A stretch of DNA of 49,215 nt from Oceanibaculum pacificum (lineage in GTDB: Bacteria; Pseudomonadota; Alphaproteobacteria; Oceanibaculales; Oceanibaculaceae). The position numbers were made by a program, and so were the translations under genes. The notes beneath the pieces were generated by a model. The model ran no database searches and was not told the origin of the DNA. It saw only the letters and a program-made list of their open reading frames with translations. The first letter of the stretch is position 1. Every line of letters begins with the position of its first letter. This document shows positions 34,662-44,651 of this stretch, piece by piece. The DNA is taken from contig NZ_LPXN01000093.1 in assembly GCF_001618175.1 (NCBI RefSeq), positions 1-49,215 on the forward strand, given 5' to 3'.

Positions 34662-34689
34662 AACCCAGATTGGTAATACCAGTTGGGTT
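34662..34689. promoter_or_regulatory. Nested palindrome upstream of glcD (GntR-type operator candidate)
   Basis: The core TGGTAATACCA (34671-34681) is symmetric as TGGTA-A-TACCA. It is flanked by AACCCA (34662-34667) and TGGGTT (34684-34689), which are also perfect complements. The TGGT...ACCA core resembles sites of FadR-subfamily GntR regulators, the group to which GlcC and LldR belong. It lies 15 bp from the glcD start codon. No regulator gene is nearby. Confidence 0.6.
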
Positions 34690-34833
34690 TTTATTTGTCA
34701 TCCTGCATACAGGCAGGCGCGGCCGGGGGCAATGGGGAGGTGGAGGGAAGGGTGGAGGGAGCCGCCCGATGCTTCGGCGAGGGCTCCTCGCATGAGGTCA
34801 CCAGGAGGTGCCGACGGCATGTCCTAAAGCGCC

Positions 34834-34870
34834 CCTCATGCTGAGGAGTCGCGAAGCGGCGTCTCGAAGG
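34834..34870. repeat. Dispersed alphaproteobacterial palindromic repeat
   Basis: This stretch contains CCTCATGCTGAGGAGTC and GCGGCGTCTCGAAGG in order, the shape of a short intergenic palindromic repeat seen in many alphaproteobacterial genomes. CCTCA/TGAGG forms one small stem. A second, more diverged piece (GGGCTCCTCGCATGAGG) lies at about 34780-34796. It is in the 342-bp gap between rpmJ and glcD. Apart from this, the rpmJ terminator and the glcD operator, I see nothing in the gap. Confidence 0.6.
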
Positions 34871-34911
34871 ATATCGGCGGACGGAATGAACCGAAGCCAC
34901 CCCAAACGAAA

Positions 34912-34938
34912 ACCGCCGGCCCTTGCGGGACCGGCGGT
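34912..34938 (-). terminator. Terminator after rpmJ
   Basis: A stem with an outer part ACCGCCGG (34912-34919) / CCGGCGGT (34931-34938) and an inner CCC/GGG is followed on the minus strand by TTTTCGTTT. It is 51 bp after the rpmJ stop. Confidence 0.85.
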
Positions 34939-34988
34939 CTGTCGTGAACGCTGGCCGAGGCCCGCGTCTAATCCGTGCGAAACCGCAC

Positions 34989-35114
34989 TTAACCCTGGCG
35001 GGCCTTGTAGCGCGGATTCTTCTTGTTGATCACGTACAGGCGACCACGACGACGCACGATGCGGCAGTTCTTGTCGCGCTGCTTGATCGACTTCAGCGAA
35101 TTGACGATCTTCAT
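34989..35114 (-). CDS. rpmJ: 50S ribosomal protein L36
   Basis: Smallest large-subunit protein, 41 residues: it begins [20 protein letters not shown] and ends [12 protein letters not shown]. This is the zinc-free (C-minus) form: it keeps one Cys but lacks the CxxC pair of the zinc form. It stands alone with its own terminator, away from other ribosomal genes, as is usual in this class of bacteria. Confidence 0.97.
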   Translation of the reverse strand: MKIVNSLKSIKQRDKNCRIVRRRGRLYVINKKNPRYKARQG

Positions 35115-35202
35115 CGCGGCAATCCTTGTGTGTCGAATTGAAAGAGGCCGGGACCATACGGACCCGCCCGCCTTCTGTCAACGACTGTTCGGGTGCCTGT
35201 CG

Positions 35203-36108
35203 TCACTGCGTCGGCTTGGTGACGTAGAAGCGGTAATAGCGCAGCCCGCCGGCGCGCAGCGCCGCTACCCGGCGCACCCATTTCTCGGTTTCCTCGATCA
35301 TCAGCAGCGTGGTCCGGCGCGACACGCCGCCGGGGCGCAGCTCTTCCACCAGCGCCGCCCAGCCGGCCAGGATGGCGCGCTGATGCGCCTCGCTGGCATC
35401 CTCGGCGATGCGGACATCGAGGTTCATATTGGTCAGCTCCGCATCGTACCGCTTGGGCGACCAGGGGTGCGGGGTCGGCAGCTCCGCTTCCCGCCACAGC
35501 GCCAGGGCGGGATCGTCGCGCCCTTCCTCGGCCACGACGTAATCCGTGAAGGCGAACTGGCCGCCGGGATGCAGCCCCTTTTCGATCATCCGCAACACAT
35601 GGCTCTTATTGGCCAGCGTGAAGAAGCAGCCGATGGAATAGGCGCAGTGGAACGCATTCTCCCGGATCGACAGGCTATCCGGATCGACATAATTGACCGG
35701 CGCCTTGCGCTGCAGCCCCAGCCGCTCTGTACGCTCCTCGGCGTGCGAGGCTAATTCGGGATCGAATTCATAGCCATTCACCCAGGCGCCATATTCATCG
35801 GCCACGCGCTGCCCGCCGCCGCCCAGCCCAGCCCCGAACTCCGCCACCGAGAAGGCGGGGTTTAGGCCGAAGGGGGCAACCAGCTTCATCAGATGCTCGT
35901 CGCCACCGGGGAAGACCAGCCCGTCGCCCCACAGCTTCTGCAGCAACTCGATGCGGCTGGCTTCCAGCTGGTCGGAGGGGGCGGCCGCTTGCGGCCCCGA
36001 CGCGGCAGAATCGGAGTCGGCCGCCGCGTCGTCCGTCGGTCCGTCGTTACGGTCCCGGGGCAGCGGCGTACCGTGCCACCAGGCTATGAAGTTTTCCTTG
36101 AACGACAT
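35203..36108 (-). CDS. Class I SAM-dependent methyltransferase
   Basis: 301 residues from the ATG at 36108 (MSFKENFIAWWHG). The SAM motif I is VAEFGAGLGGGGQRVADEYGAWVNGYEFD at about residues 85-113. CAYSIGCFFTLANKSHVLRMIEKGLHPGGQFAFTDYV follows, as in small-molecule methyltransferases of the phosphoethanolamine or sarcosine methyltransferase kind. The N-terminal 60 residues are acidic and low in complexity. No membrane segment. The target is not known. Confidence 0.85.
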   Translation of the reverse strand: MSFKENFIAWWHGTPLPRDRNDGPTDDAAADSDSAASGPQAAAPSDQLEASRIELLQKLWGDGLVFPGGDEHLMKLVAPFGLNPAFSVAEFGAGLGGGGQRVADEYGAWVNGYEFDPELASHAEERTERLGLQRKAPVNYVDPDSLSIRENAFHCAYSIGCFFTLANKSHVLRMIEKGLHPGGQFAFTDYVVAEEGRDDPALALWREAELPTPHPWSPKRYDAELTNMNLDVRIAEDASEAHQRAILAGWAALVEELRPGGVSRRTTLLMIEETEKWVRRVAALRAGGLRYYRFYVTKPTQ

Positions 36109-36227
36109 ACTCGATCCGAAACGGCGTGTGCCCGGCGGGCACGTCACATCATTCTAGACGAATTCGACACCGCTGCATCTTGATCCGCAGTGGTTTAATT
36201 GTCCGTTAAGCCTGTTCCCAAGGCAAA

Positions 36228-36255
36228 AGGGCCCGGCCGTTGCCGGCCGGGCCCT
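36228..36255 (-). terminator. Terminator after livJ-type gene
   Basis: An eleven-pair stem (AGGGCCCGGCC 36228-36238 / GGCCGGGCCCT 36245-36255) with a six-base loop is followed on the minus strand by TTTTGCCTT. It lies 22 bp after the binding protein stop and ends the branched-chain transporter operon. Confidence 0.88.
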
Positions 36256-36277
36256 GTCGCGGACGGTGAAACGCCCG

Positions 36278-37375
36278 TTAGAGATAGTCGTACTTGCCGT
36301 TCTTCCAGACATAGAAGACATAGCCCGGCAGGGTCACGTCGCCCTTCTTGTCGAAAGACAGCTCGCCCAGCACGGTGTCGAACTTCGTGCTTTTCAGCAC
36401 CGGCAGCAGCTTTTCCATATCGGCGGAGCCGGCCTTCTCGGCGGCCTGCTTGAAGATCTGGAACACCGCATAGGTGTAGAGCACATAGCCCTCCGGCTCG
36501 ATGCCCTTGTCGCGGAACTTCTTCACGATCGGCGCGGCCTTCTCATTCTTGCGCGGGTCGGGGCTGAAGGTCATCAGCGTGCCTTCGCCGGCCGGGCCGG
36601 TGATCGACCAATATTCGTCGGTGACCAGCGCGTCGCCCGACATCAGCACGGTGCTCATGCCCTGGTCGCGCATCTGGCGCACGATCAGGCCCGCCTCGGT
36701 GTGGTAACCACCGACATAAAGCACGTCGACGCCGGTCTGCTTCAGCTTGGAGACCAGGGCCGAATAATCCTTCTCGCCCGCTGTATAGGCCTCGTACAGC
36801 ACTTCCTTGCCGCCGGCCGCCTTGTAGGATTTCAGCGTCTCGTCCGCCAGACCCTTGCCGTAGGCGGTCTTGTCATGCGCGAAGGCCACCTTCTTACCGG
36901 CAAAGTTCTTCGCCAGATACTCGCCCGCCACGATGCCCTGCTGGTCGTCGCGGCCGCAGACGCGGAACACGTTGGGGCCGCCTTCGTCGGTCAGCTTGGG
37001 ATTGGTCGAGGCCGGGGAAATCTGGATTATCCCCTCCTCCTCATAGACCTTGGAGGCCGGGATGGAGGAGCCGGAGCAGAAATGCCCGGCCATCATGACG
37101 ACATTCTTGCGCACCATGTCGTTGGCGACGTTCACCGCCTGCTTCGGATCGCAGGCATCGTCGCCCACTTCCAGGGCAAGCTTCTGGCCCAGCACGCCGC
37201 CCGCGGCGTTGATGTCGGCGACGGCCATCTCGGCGCCGGCCTTCATCTGCGCGCCGAAGCTGGCATATTGGCCCGTCATCGGGCCGGCGGTCGCCACGGC
37301 GATATCCGCCCGTGCCTGACCCCCGATCATCGTCAGCGCGGCGGCTGCGACGATCAGCGAAGAAAGTTTTTTCAT
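36278..37375 (-). CDS. livJ: Branched-chain amino acid ABC transporter binding protein
   Basis: Periplasmic Leu/Ile/Val-family binding protein. 365 residues with a signal peptide (MKKLSSLIVAAAALTMIGGQARA). The mature part starts DIAVATAGPMTGQYASFGAQMKAGAEMAVADINAAGGVLGQKL, a clear LivJ opening. DDACDPKQAVNVANDMV follows. It follows livHMGF and a DUF6867 gene after a 136-bp leader with several inverted repeats. The ligand is presumed to be a branched-chain or other neutral amino acid. Confidence 0.95.
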   Translation of the reverse strand: MKKLSSLIVAAAALTMIGGQARADIAVATAGPMTGQYASFGAQMKAGAEMAVADINAAGGVLGQKLALEVGDDACDPKQAVNVANDMVRKNVVMMAGHFCSGSSIPASKVYEEEGIIQISPASTNPKLTDEGGPNVFRVCGRDDQQGIVAGEYLAKNFAGKKVAFAHDKTAYGKGLADETLKSYKAAGGKEVLYEAYTAGEKDYSALVSKLKQTGVDVLYVGGYHTEAGLIVRQMRDQGMSTVLMSGDALVTDEYWSITGPAGEGTLMTFSPDPRKNEKAAPIVKKFRDKGIEPEGYVLYTYAVFQIFKQAAEKAGSADMEKLLPVLKSTKFDTVLGELSFDKKGDVTLPGYVFYVWKNGKYDYL

Positions 37376-37390
37376 TGTTCAGTCTCCCTG

Positions 37391-37467
37391 CTAATTCACT
37401 CGATTAGAAGAACCGGTCCTCTCCCGAGCCGCAGTCCTGTCTGCAACTACAACCAGACTAGGACCGG
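37391..37467 (-). promoter_or_regulatory. livJ leader with mutually exclusive hairpins
   Basis: In the minus-strand transcript, CCGGTCCT (37467-37460) can pair with AGGACCGG (37420-37413). Part of the same strand (GTCCTAGTCTG, 37464-37454) can instead pair with CAGACAGGAC (37443-37434), with one bulged base. A third stem, CTAAT/ATTAG (37391-37407), lies nearer the ATG. The first two cannot form together, as in attenuators or riboswitch-like leaders. No known riboswitch family is recognised. Confidence 0.4.
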
Positions 37468-37511
37468 CCACGACCGCTGGCAACGGAATCCCGCCGTCCG
37501 CGCGGCCGCTG

Positions 37512-37856
37512 TCACCCTGCCTTCAGACGCCAGCCGAACAGCGACGCCCTCTCGTAAAGCCAGGGGTATTGCGCGACCATCCTGCGCGCCAGGGTGGCGC
37601 GATAGACCAGCGCCGCCAGCAGGATGATGACGATGCTGTCGACGATATAGCCGCTCAGCGACAACAGCTCGCCGCCGAACAGGCTGAAGCTGATGAAGCG
37701 GGACACCAGGCCCAGCAGCAGGCCGTAGAACACGCCCTGGCCGAAAGGCCGCCAGGTGCGCGCCAGCGCGCTGCCCATCAGCATCGCGGCCCCGCCGGCC
37801 AGCACCAGGGTAACGCCGATGAAGGTGGGGATGTCGTTGCCGAGTATCTGTTCCAT
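37512..37856 (-). CDS. DUF6867-family small membrane protein of the liv operon
   Basis: 114 residues with three or so hydrophobic helices (about 12-32, 43-58, 68-88) and a basic C-terminus (MVAQYPWLYERASLFGWRLKAG). It lies 11 bp after livF. I recognise it as the small protein that accompanies branched-chain amino acid transporter genes in alphaproteobacteria. Its role is unknown; it may assist the permease. Confidence 0.8.
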   Translation of the reverse strand: MEQILGNDIPTFIGVTLVLAGGAAMLMGSALARTWRPFGQGVFYGLLLGLVSRFISFSLFGGELLSLSGYIVDSIVIILLAALVYRATLARRMVAQYPWLYERASLFGWRLKAG

Positions 37857-37867
37857 CGCGATTCCCT

Positions 37868-38583
<716 letters not shown>

Positions 38584-38587
<4 letters not shown>

Positions 38588-39486
38588 GCCTCGCCTCCCG
38601 TCTTCTGCTCCAGATCGGCGACGATCTCGGGCGGCAACTCGTCCGCCTCATCCTCGCCGAGATAGGCCTTGATGACGTTCGGATCGCTGCGCACCGCCTC
38701 CGGCGAGCCGTCGGCGATCTTGCGGCCGTAATCCAGCACGATCACATGGTCGGAGATTTCCATCACCACGCTCATATCGTGCTCGATCAGCAATACCCCG
38801 ATGCCGTGCTCGTCGCGGATGAAGCGCAGCAGCTCGTTCAGCTCCGCCGATTCGCGCGGGTTCAGGCCGGCCGCCGGCTCGTCCAGGCACAGCAGCACCG
38901 GCTCGGTGCACATGGCGCGCGCGATCTCCAGCCTTCGCTGGTCGCCATAGGGCAGATTGCCGGCATTCCAATCCGCCCGGTCGGCCAGGTTGATGCGCTC
39001 CAGCCAATAGCGGGCCTTCTCCACCGCGGCCTTCTCGGCGTCGCGGTAACGCTTCAGGCCGAAGAGACCGGCAAACGTCATGACCGAGGCGCGCATCAGC
39101 GCGTTATGCTGGGCGACCACCAGATTCTCCAACACGCTCATCGCCGGAAACAGCCGGATATTCTGGAAGGTGCGGGCGACATGCGCCTCCTGGGCGATGC
39201 GGAAATCCTCCATCCGCTCCAGATAGAACAGCGTGCCCTCGCGATTCAGCGTCAGCCTTCCGACGGTCGGCTTGTAAAAGCCGGTCAGGCAATTGAACAC
39301 CGTGGTCTTGCCGGCCCCGTTCGGGCCGATGATGGCGGTGATCTCGCGCCTGGCGGCGTGAAACGACACATCGTCGATGGCGACCAGCCCGCCGAAGCGC
39401 ATGGTCAGATGCTCGACCGACAGCAGCGCCGCATCGGCGGCGGCGGCGGCGGTCGCGACGCGGGGGTCGGCGAACAGCCCGATCAT
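38584..39486 (-). CDS. livG: Branched-chain amino acid ABC transporter ATPase LivG
   Basis: 300 residues. Walker A is GPNGAGKTTVFNCLTG. The signature region is LPYGDQRRLEIARAMCTEP and Walker B is LLCLDEPAAGLNP. It has an N-terminal extension of about 20 residues and a C-terminal extension of about 30 compared with short LivG proteins. It overlaps livM by 4 bp. Confidence 0.97.
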
Positions 39487-40817
39487 GACGCGCCTCCCGC
39501 CAGCGGCGCGGCCTCCGGTTTTCGGCTCGGCGGCAGCCTCAGGGTCGGCTCGCGATGCGCCAGCAGGCCGCGCGGCTTCCAGATCATGATCAGCACCATG
39601 GCGCCGCCGAAGGCCAGCATGCGGTACTGCTCCAGATCGCGGAACACCTCGGTGCCGCCGATCAGGAAGATGGCGGCGATGACCACGCCGATCTGGCTGC
39701 CCATGCCGCCCAGCACGACGATGGCCAGGATCACCGCCGATTCAATAAAGGTGAAGCTCTCCGGGCTGATGAAGCCCTGCCGGGTGGCGAAGAAGGAGCC
39801 GGCGAAACCGCCGAACATGGCGCCGATGGCGAAGGCCGTCAGCTTGGTGTTGGTCGGGTTGATGCCGAGCGACCGGCAGGCGATCTCATCCTCGCGCAGC
39901 GCCTCCCAGGCGCGGCCGATCGGCAGCTTGCGCAGCCGCAGCGTCACGAAATTGGTGATCAGCGCCAGCGCCAGGATCACGTAATAAAGAAAGACGATGC
40001 GGTGCAGGGAGGAGAATTCCAGCCCGAAGAATTGGTGAAAGGTCGGCCCGTCGCTCGAACTTCGGGCGAATTCCAGCCCGAACAGGCTGGGCCGGGGCAC
40101 GCCGGAGACGCCGTCCGGCCCGCCGGTGAATTCGTACCAGTTCAGCAGCACCACGCGGATGATCTCACCGAAGCCCAGCGTGACGATGGCGAGATAATCG
40201 CCGCGCAGCCGCAGAACCGGGAAACCGAGGATCACGCCGAAGAAGGCGGCGAACAGGCCGGCCAGCGGCAGGCAGACCCAGAAGGACCAGTCGAAATGCG
40301 CGGCGATCAGCGCGTAGGAATAGGCCCCCACCGCATAGAAGGCGACATAGCCCAGGTCGAGCAGCCCGGCCAGCCCGACCACGATGTTCAAGCCCCAGCC
40401 CAGCATGATGTAGGTCAGCACCAGGATCGCCACGTCCAGCGTGTAGCGGTCGGCGAAGGGCAGCATCGGCATGGCGATGGCGAAGAGGATCGCCGCCGGC
40501 CCGCCATAGAGCCCGACCTTCTTCATGAAGGCCCCGGCTCGGCCGCCGGCGATTTCCTCGGTCTTGGCCTTCGGCCGCCGCCGGCCGCCATAGGCCCAGT
40601 AAAGATTCAGCAGGAACCGGCCGACAATGCCGGCCAGCACGGCGAAGGCGACATCGTCGAAGCGATAATCGATGCCCAGGCCGCCGGGCGTGTCGATGGT
40701 GCGCAACCCGATGATCGGCGCCGCCAGCGCGAACACCACCAGGCCGGTCATCAGGCAATCCTTCAGGATCGCGGGCAGGTCCAGGGAACCTTCCGCCGTG
40801 CGGACATGTGTGGCCAT
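39483..40817 (-). CDS. livM: Branched-chain amino acid ABC permease LivM
   Basis: 444 residues with about ten hydrophobic helices. The conserved core is MLGWGLNIVVGLAGLLDLGYVAFYAVGAYSYALI. The EAA-like loop LPIGRAWEALREDEIACRSLGINPTNTKL contacts the ATPase. The first 100 residues hold an extra DUF3382-type segment found in high-affinity LivM proteins. It begins 4 bp after livH. Confidence 0.96.
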   Translation of the reverse strand: MATHVRTAEGSLDLPAILKDCLMTGLVVFALAAPIIGLRTIDTPGGLGIDYRFDDVAFAVLAGIVGRFLLNLYWAYGGRRRPKAKTEEIAGGRAGAFMKKVGLYGGPAAILFAIAMPMLPFADRYTLDVAILVLTYIMLGWGLNIVVGLAGLLDLGYVAFYAVGAYSYALIAAHFDWSFWVCLPLAGLFAAFFGVILGFPVLRLRGDYLAIVTLGFGEIIRVVLLNWYEFTGGPDGVSGVPRPSLFGLEFARSSSDGPTFHQFFGLEFSSLHRIVFLYYVILALALITNFVTLRLRKLPIGRAWEALREDEIACRSLGINPTNTKLTAFAIGAMFGGFAGSFFATRQGFISPESFTFIESAVILAIVVLGGMGSQIGVVIAAIFLIGGTEVFRDLEQYRMLAFGGAMVLIMIWKPRGLLAHREPTLRLPPSRKPEAAPLAGGAS

Positions 40818-40821
40818 CGCC

Positions 40822-41736
<915 letters not shown>

Positions 41737-41899
41737 GCTTTCTCAAGCCCCCGCGAAATCGCGCAACCCTGTCATCATTTATTCCGGCGCTTCGTGCTAC
41801 CGGTTGTGCTGTAGCAGCATACGACAGTTTTGCGACCATGGGACCGTGTTTCAAGCGATTGTCTCGGCAACAAAGGGCGCATAAAGGAATATCGGCATC

Positions 41900-42514
41900 A
41901 TGACAGCGCTTGAGACGTCCGTGACCGCCTGGTGGTGGATTCGCCACGCCCCGGTTCAGGGGCATGAAGGTGTCTATCTCGGCCGGCTGAACTCGCCGGC
42001 CAACCTGACGCACCGGGAAGGCCTGGAACGGCTGGTCCCGCTGCTGCCGGCGGAGGCAGTGTGGATGACGACGCCGCTGGCGCGCGCGCACCAGACCGCC
42101 GACGCCCTGGCCGCCGCCTGCGGCGTACCGCGCACCGCCGTTATCGTGGAGACGGCGCTGATCGAGCAGGATTTCGGCCAATGGCAGGGGCGGGACTATG
42201 ATTCGGTCTATGCCGAAACCGGCCCTGAGGGCTGGGAATCGCCCGGCACCATCCGACCGCCGGGCGGCGAGAGCTTTGCCGACATGATGCCGCGCGTCGC
42301 CCACTGCGTGGCGGCCAGAAGTGCCCGCCTGCCGGGCCGCAGCGTCATCGCCATCGCCCATGCCGGCACCATCCGCGCCGCCCTCGCCCAGGCGCTCGAT
42401 TTGACGCCGGACCAGGCGCTGCGTTTCCAGATCGACCCGCTCCGCATCACCCGCATCGACTGCATCGCCGATGGCGACCACACGCTGTGGCGGCTGCCCT
42501 TCGTGAACCGCTAG
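41900..42514 (+). CDS. Histidine phosphatase-family protein (CobC-like)
   Basis: 204 residues, cytoplasmic. The catalytic motif is WWIRHAPVQG (RHA type). The others are TTPLARAHQTADAL, EQDFGQWQGRDY with the catalytic acid, and AIAHAGTIRAAL with the second His. EQDFGQWQG resembles the alpha-ribazole phosphatase subgroup, but no cobalamin genes are near. It is divergent from livH. Confidence 0.9.
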   Translation: MTALETSVTAWWWIRHAPVQGHEGVYLGRLNSPANLTHREGLERLVPLLPAEAVWMTTPLARAHQTADALAAACGVPRTAVIVETALIEQDFGQWQGRDYDSVYAETGPEGWESPGTIRPPGGESFADMMPRVAHCVAARSARLPGRSVIAIAHAGTIRAALAQALDLTPDQALRFQIDPLRITRIDCIADGDHTLWRLPFVNR

Positions 42515-42523
42515 GCCGGATTT

Positions 42524-44014
42524 CTAGCTGGCTATGCGGCGCAGCGGGTTGCGGCTGCCGCGGACACGGATTTTCGGGGCGTTCTCCTTGGCGGATTTCC
42601 ACGGAGCGAGGAGATCGGCAACGTCCGCCGACACCGCAACCGTACCGTCGCGGGCGAACAGCTCGTGATTATCCTCGATATCCTCGCGGCGATAGAGATA
42701 GTTCACCATCAGCCCGTAAGATTCCCGCAGCCCCTTGGCCGAGACATCGCCCAGCCAGTTGATGCGCTCGACGCGCGCGCCATTGCCGAGATGGAAGCGG
42801 GCGACCGGATCGAGCGCGCGGCCGTTCTTGCGGCCGGTCAGATAGCGCGCGCAAAGCCGGACCAGCGGCTGCTCCAACGCATCGGTCAAGGCCTCGTCCT
42901 GCTGCCATTCGCCCTCGGCGAGCAGCGCCTTCAGCGCCGCCGGATCGGCCAGGCGCTCATCCGCCTCGGCCAGGGCGGCGCGGTCATCGGCGGGAATCAG
43001 TTCCTCGGGCGCATCCAGGCCGGCATCCAGCCAGCGCCGGAACCCGGGGATCGGCGACAGGGTGGAGAAGGTCTTGATCTGCGGCAGATCGTCGGCCAGA
43101 TCGTCGACCACGCGCTTGATCAGGAAGCTTCCGAAGCTGATGCCGCGCAGGCCGTCCTGGGTGTTGGAGATGGAATAGAAGATCGCCGTGTCGGCCTGCT
43201 TTGGATCCTGCGCCGGGGCACTCTCGTCGAGCAGGGTCTGCACCGAGCCGGAAAGGCCCTTCACCAGCGCCACCTCGACGAAGATCAGCGGCTCCGACGG
43301 CATGCGCGGATGGAAGAAGGCATAGCAGCGCCGGTCGCGGTCCAGCCGGTTGCGCAGATCGGCCCAGGAGCGGATTTCATGCACCGATTCGTAAGCGATC
43401 AGCTTCTCCAGCAAGGCGGCCGGCGATTCCCAGCTGATCACCTTCATGTCGAGGAAACCGATATCGAACCAGGCGGCCAGCAACTCCTTCATATCGCGGT
43501 CCAGCCCGGCCAGATGCGGATTCTTCAAATCCAGCTTCAGCAGGTCGGCGCGCATGTCGACCAGGAACTTCACCCCCTGCGGCAGGGCGTTGAACTGGGT
43601 CAGCAGCTTCATCCGCGGCGACACCAGTACCTCGCGCAGCGCCGCCTCCGCCGCCAGGCGCCCGGCGACGTCGCGGGTCTTGCGATAGGTCGCGATCGCC
43701 TCGTCCAGCGCGGTTTCCGCCACGTCGAAATCCTCGGCCAGAACGCGCAGATAGCGTTCGCGCCCTTCCGGCTTCAGGCTGAGATAGATTTGCCCGATGC
43801 TGGCCGCCCGCGCCCGGGCGGAAACCTCGCCGCCGCGCGCCTCGATGCATTCGGCGATCTGCTCGCGCAGCTTGGCGACAGCATTGTCGTCCAGCGCCGG
43901 CGGCGCCTCCCCCTTGCCGCCGGCGATATCGCGCCAGGCCGCCTTCAGATTCAGCAGCGCCCGGTCGAACAGGCTGGGCGGCGTGGCGTTGGTGACGACG
44001 AGCTGCTGGGACAC
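42524..44014 (-). CDS. Malonyl-CoA decarboxylase
   Basis: Converts malonyl-CoA to acetyl-CoA and CO2. 496 residues from a GTG at 44014 preceded by GAGG. An N-terminal helical domain (about 1-170) is followed by the GNAT-like catalytic domain. Conserved text includes FFHPRMPSEPLIFVEVAL, FYSISNTQDGLRGISFGSFLIKRVV, FSTLSPIPGFRRWL and DPVARFHLGNGARVERINWLGD, with the catalytic His in that last block and Ser in SISNTQ. It stands alone, convergent with the phosphatase gene. Confidence 0.95.
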   Translation of the reverse strand: MSQQLVVTNATPPSLFDRALLNLKAAWRDIAGGKGEAPPALDDNAVAKLREQIAECIEARGGEVSARARAASIGQIYLSLKPEGRERYLRVLAEDFDVAETALDEAIATYRKTRDVAGRLAAEAALREVLVSPRMKLLTQFNALPQGVKFLVDMRADLLKLDLKNPHLAGLDRDMKELLAAWFDIGFLDMKVISWESPAALLEKLIAYESVHEIRSWADLRNRLDRDRRCYAFFHPRMPSEPLIFVEVALVKGLSGSVQTLLDESAPAQDPKQADTAIFYSISNTQDGLRGISFGSFLIKRVVDDLADDLPQIKTFSTLSPIPGFRRWLDAGLDAPEELIPADDRAALAEADERLADPAALKALLAEGEWQQDEALTDALEQPLVRLCARYLTGRKNGRALDPVARFHLGNGARVERINWLGDVSAKGLRESYGLMVNYLYRREDIEDNHELFARDGTVAVSADVADLLAPWKSAKENAPKIRVRGSRNPLRRIAS

Positions 44015-44219
44015 GGCTGAACCTCGTATTCTGGGCGGCGGTTTCCCGTCCGATGTGGGAGCGGAAACCGGCTGTCGCAACGATCGTAACGGCAATTTAA
44101 CCAGTGACGGACAAGCCTAGCAGGGACAGCACTTGATCGCGTCGGTAAATTGCAGACAATGCGATGAAAATCCGGCACGGCCTTTGCCCCACACGCCGGA
44201 CGTTTATTTGGAAGCCTAT

Positions 44220-44651
44220 ATGCCGACGCTCTATGAAGTGCACACCCTAAAAGGCGGTAACTGGATGATCGATTCGACCTATCCCGACCGGGATAAGGCG
44301 CTCGACACCGCCAAGCAGCTCTATGCGGAAAAGCAGTTCGAGGGCGTAAAGGTCGTCAAGGACAATTACGACGAGGCGGCGAACCAGAGCAAAGAGATCG
44401 TCATCTACGACACCACCCGCCCCGTCACCGAGCGCCGGCCGCCGGGCAAGGAAGCGCCGAGGCCGGCCGCCGCCGCCAAAAAGGACGTCGATTTCAAGAA
44501 TAAGAAGCGGCAGGGATCGGCACAGGCCGAGATGTCGATCTTCCTGCGCTCGATCATCTGGCTGTTCATCATCCTGGTCGCCGGCATCGGCGTGATCTGG
44601 ATGCTGTTCACCTTCACCGACTTTCTGGCCGGCGTGGGCGTGGTGCGCTAG
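44220..44651 (+). CDS. Unknown protein with C-terminal membrane anchor
   Basis: 143 residues from the ATG at 44220. The soluble N-terminal domain (about 1-70, MPTLYEVHTLKGGNWMIDST and GVKVVKDNYDEAANQS) has no family I recognise. A Pro/Lys/Ala-rich linker (about 72-100) follows. One hydrophobic helix (about 110-132, IIWLFIILVAGIGVIWMLF) lies just before the C-terminus. The layout suggests a tail-anchored inner-membrane protein. It shares adjoining stop codons with the convergent DinB gene and is divergent from malonyl-CoA decarboxylase. Confidence 0.8.
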   Translation: MPTLYEVHTLKGGNWMIDSTYPDRDKALDTAKQLYAEKQFEGVKVVKDNYDEAANQSKEIVIYDTTRPVTERRPPGKEAPRPAAAAKKDVDFKNKKRQGSAQAEMSIFLRSIIWLFIILVAGIGVIWMLFTFTDFLAGVGVVR

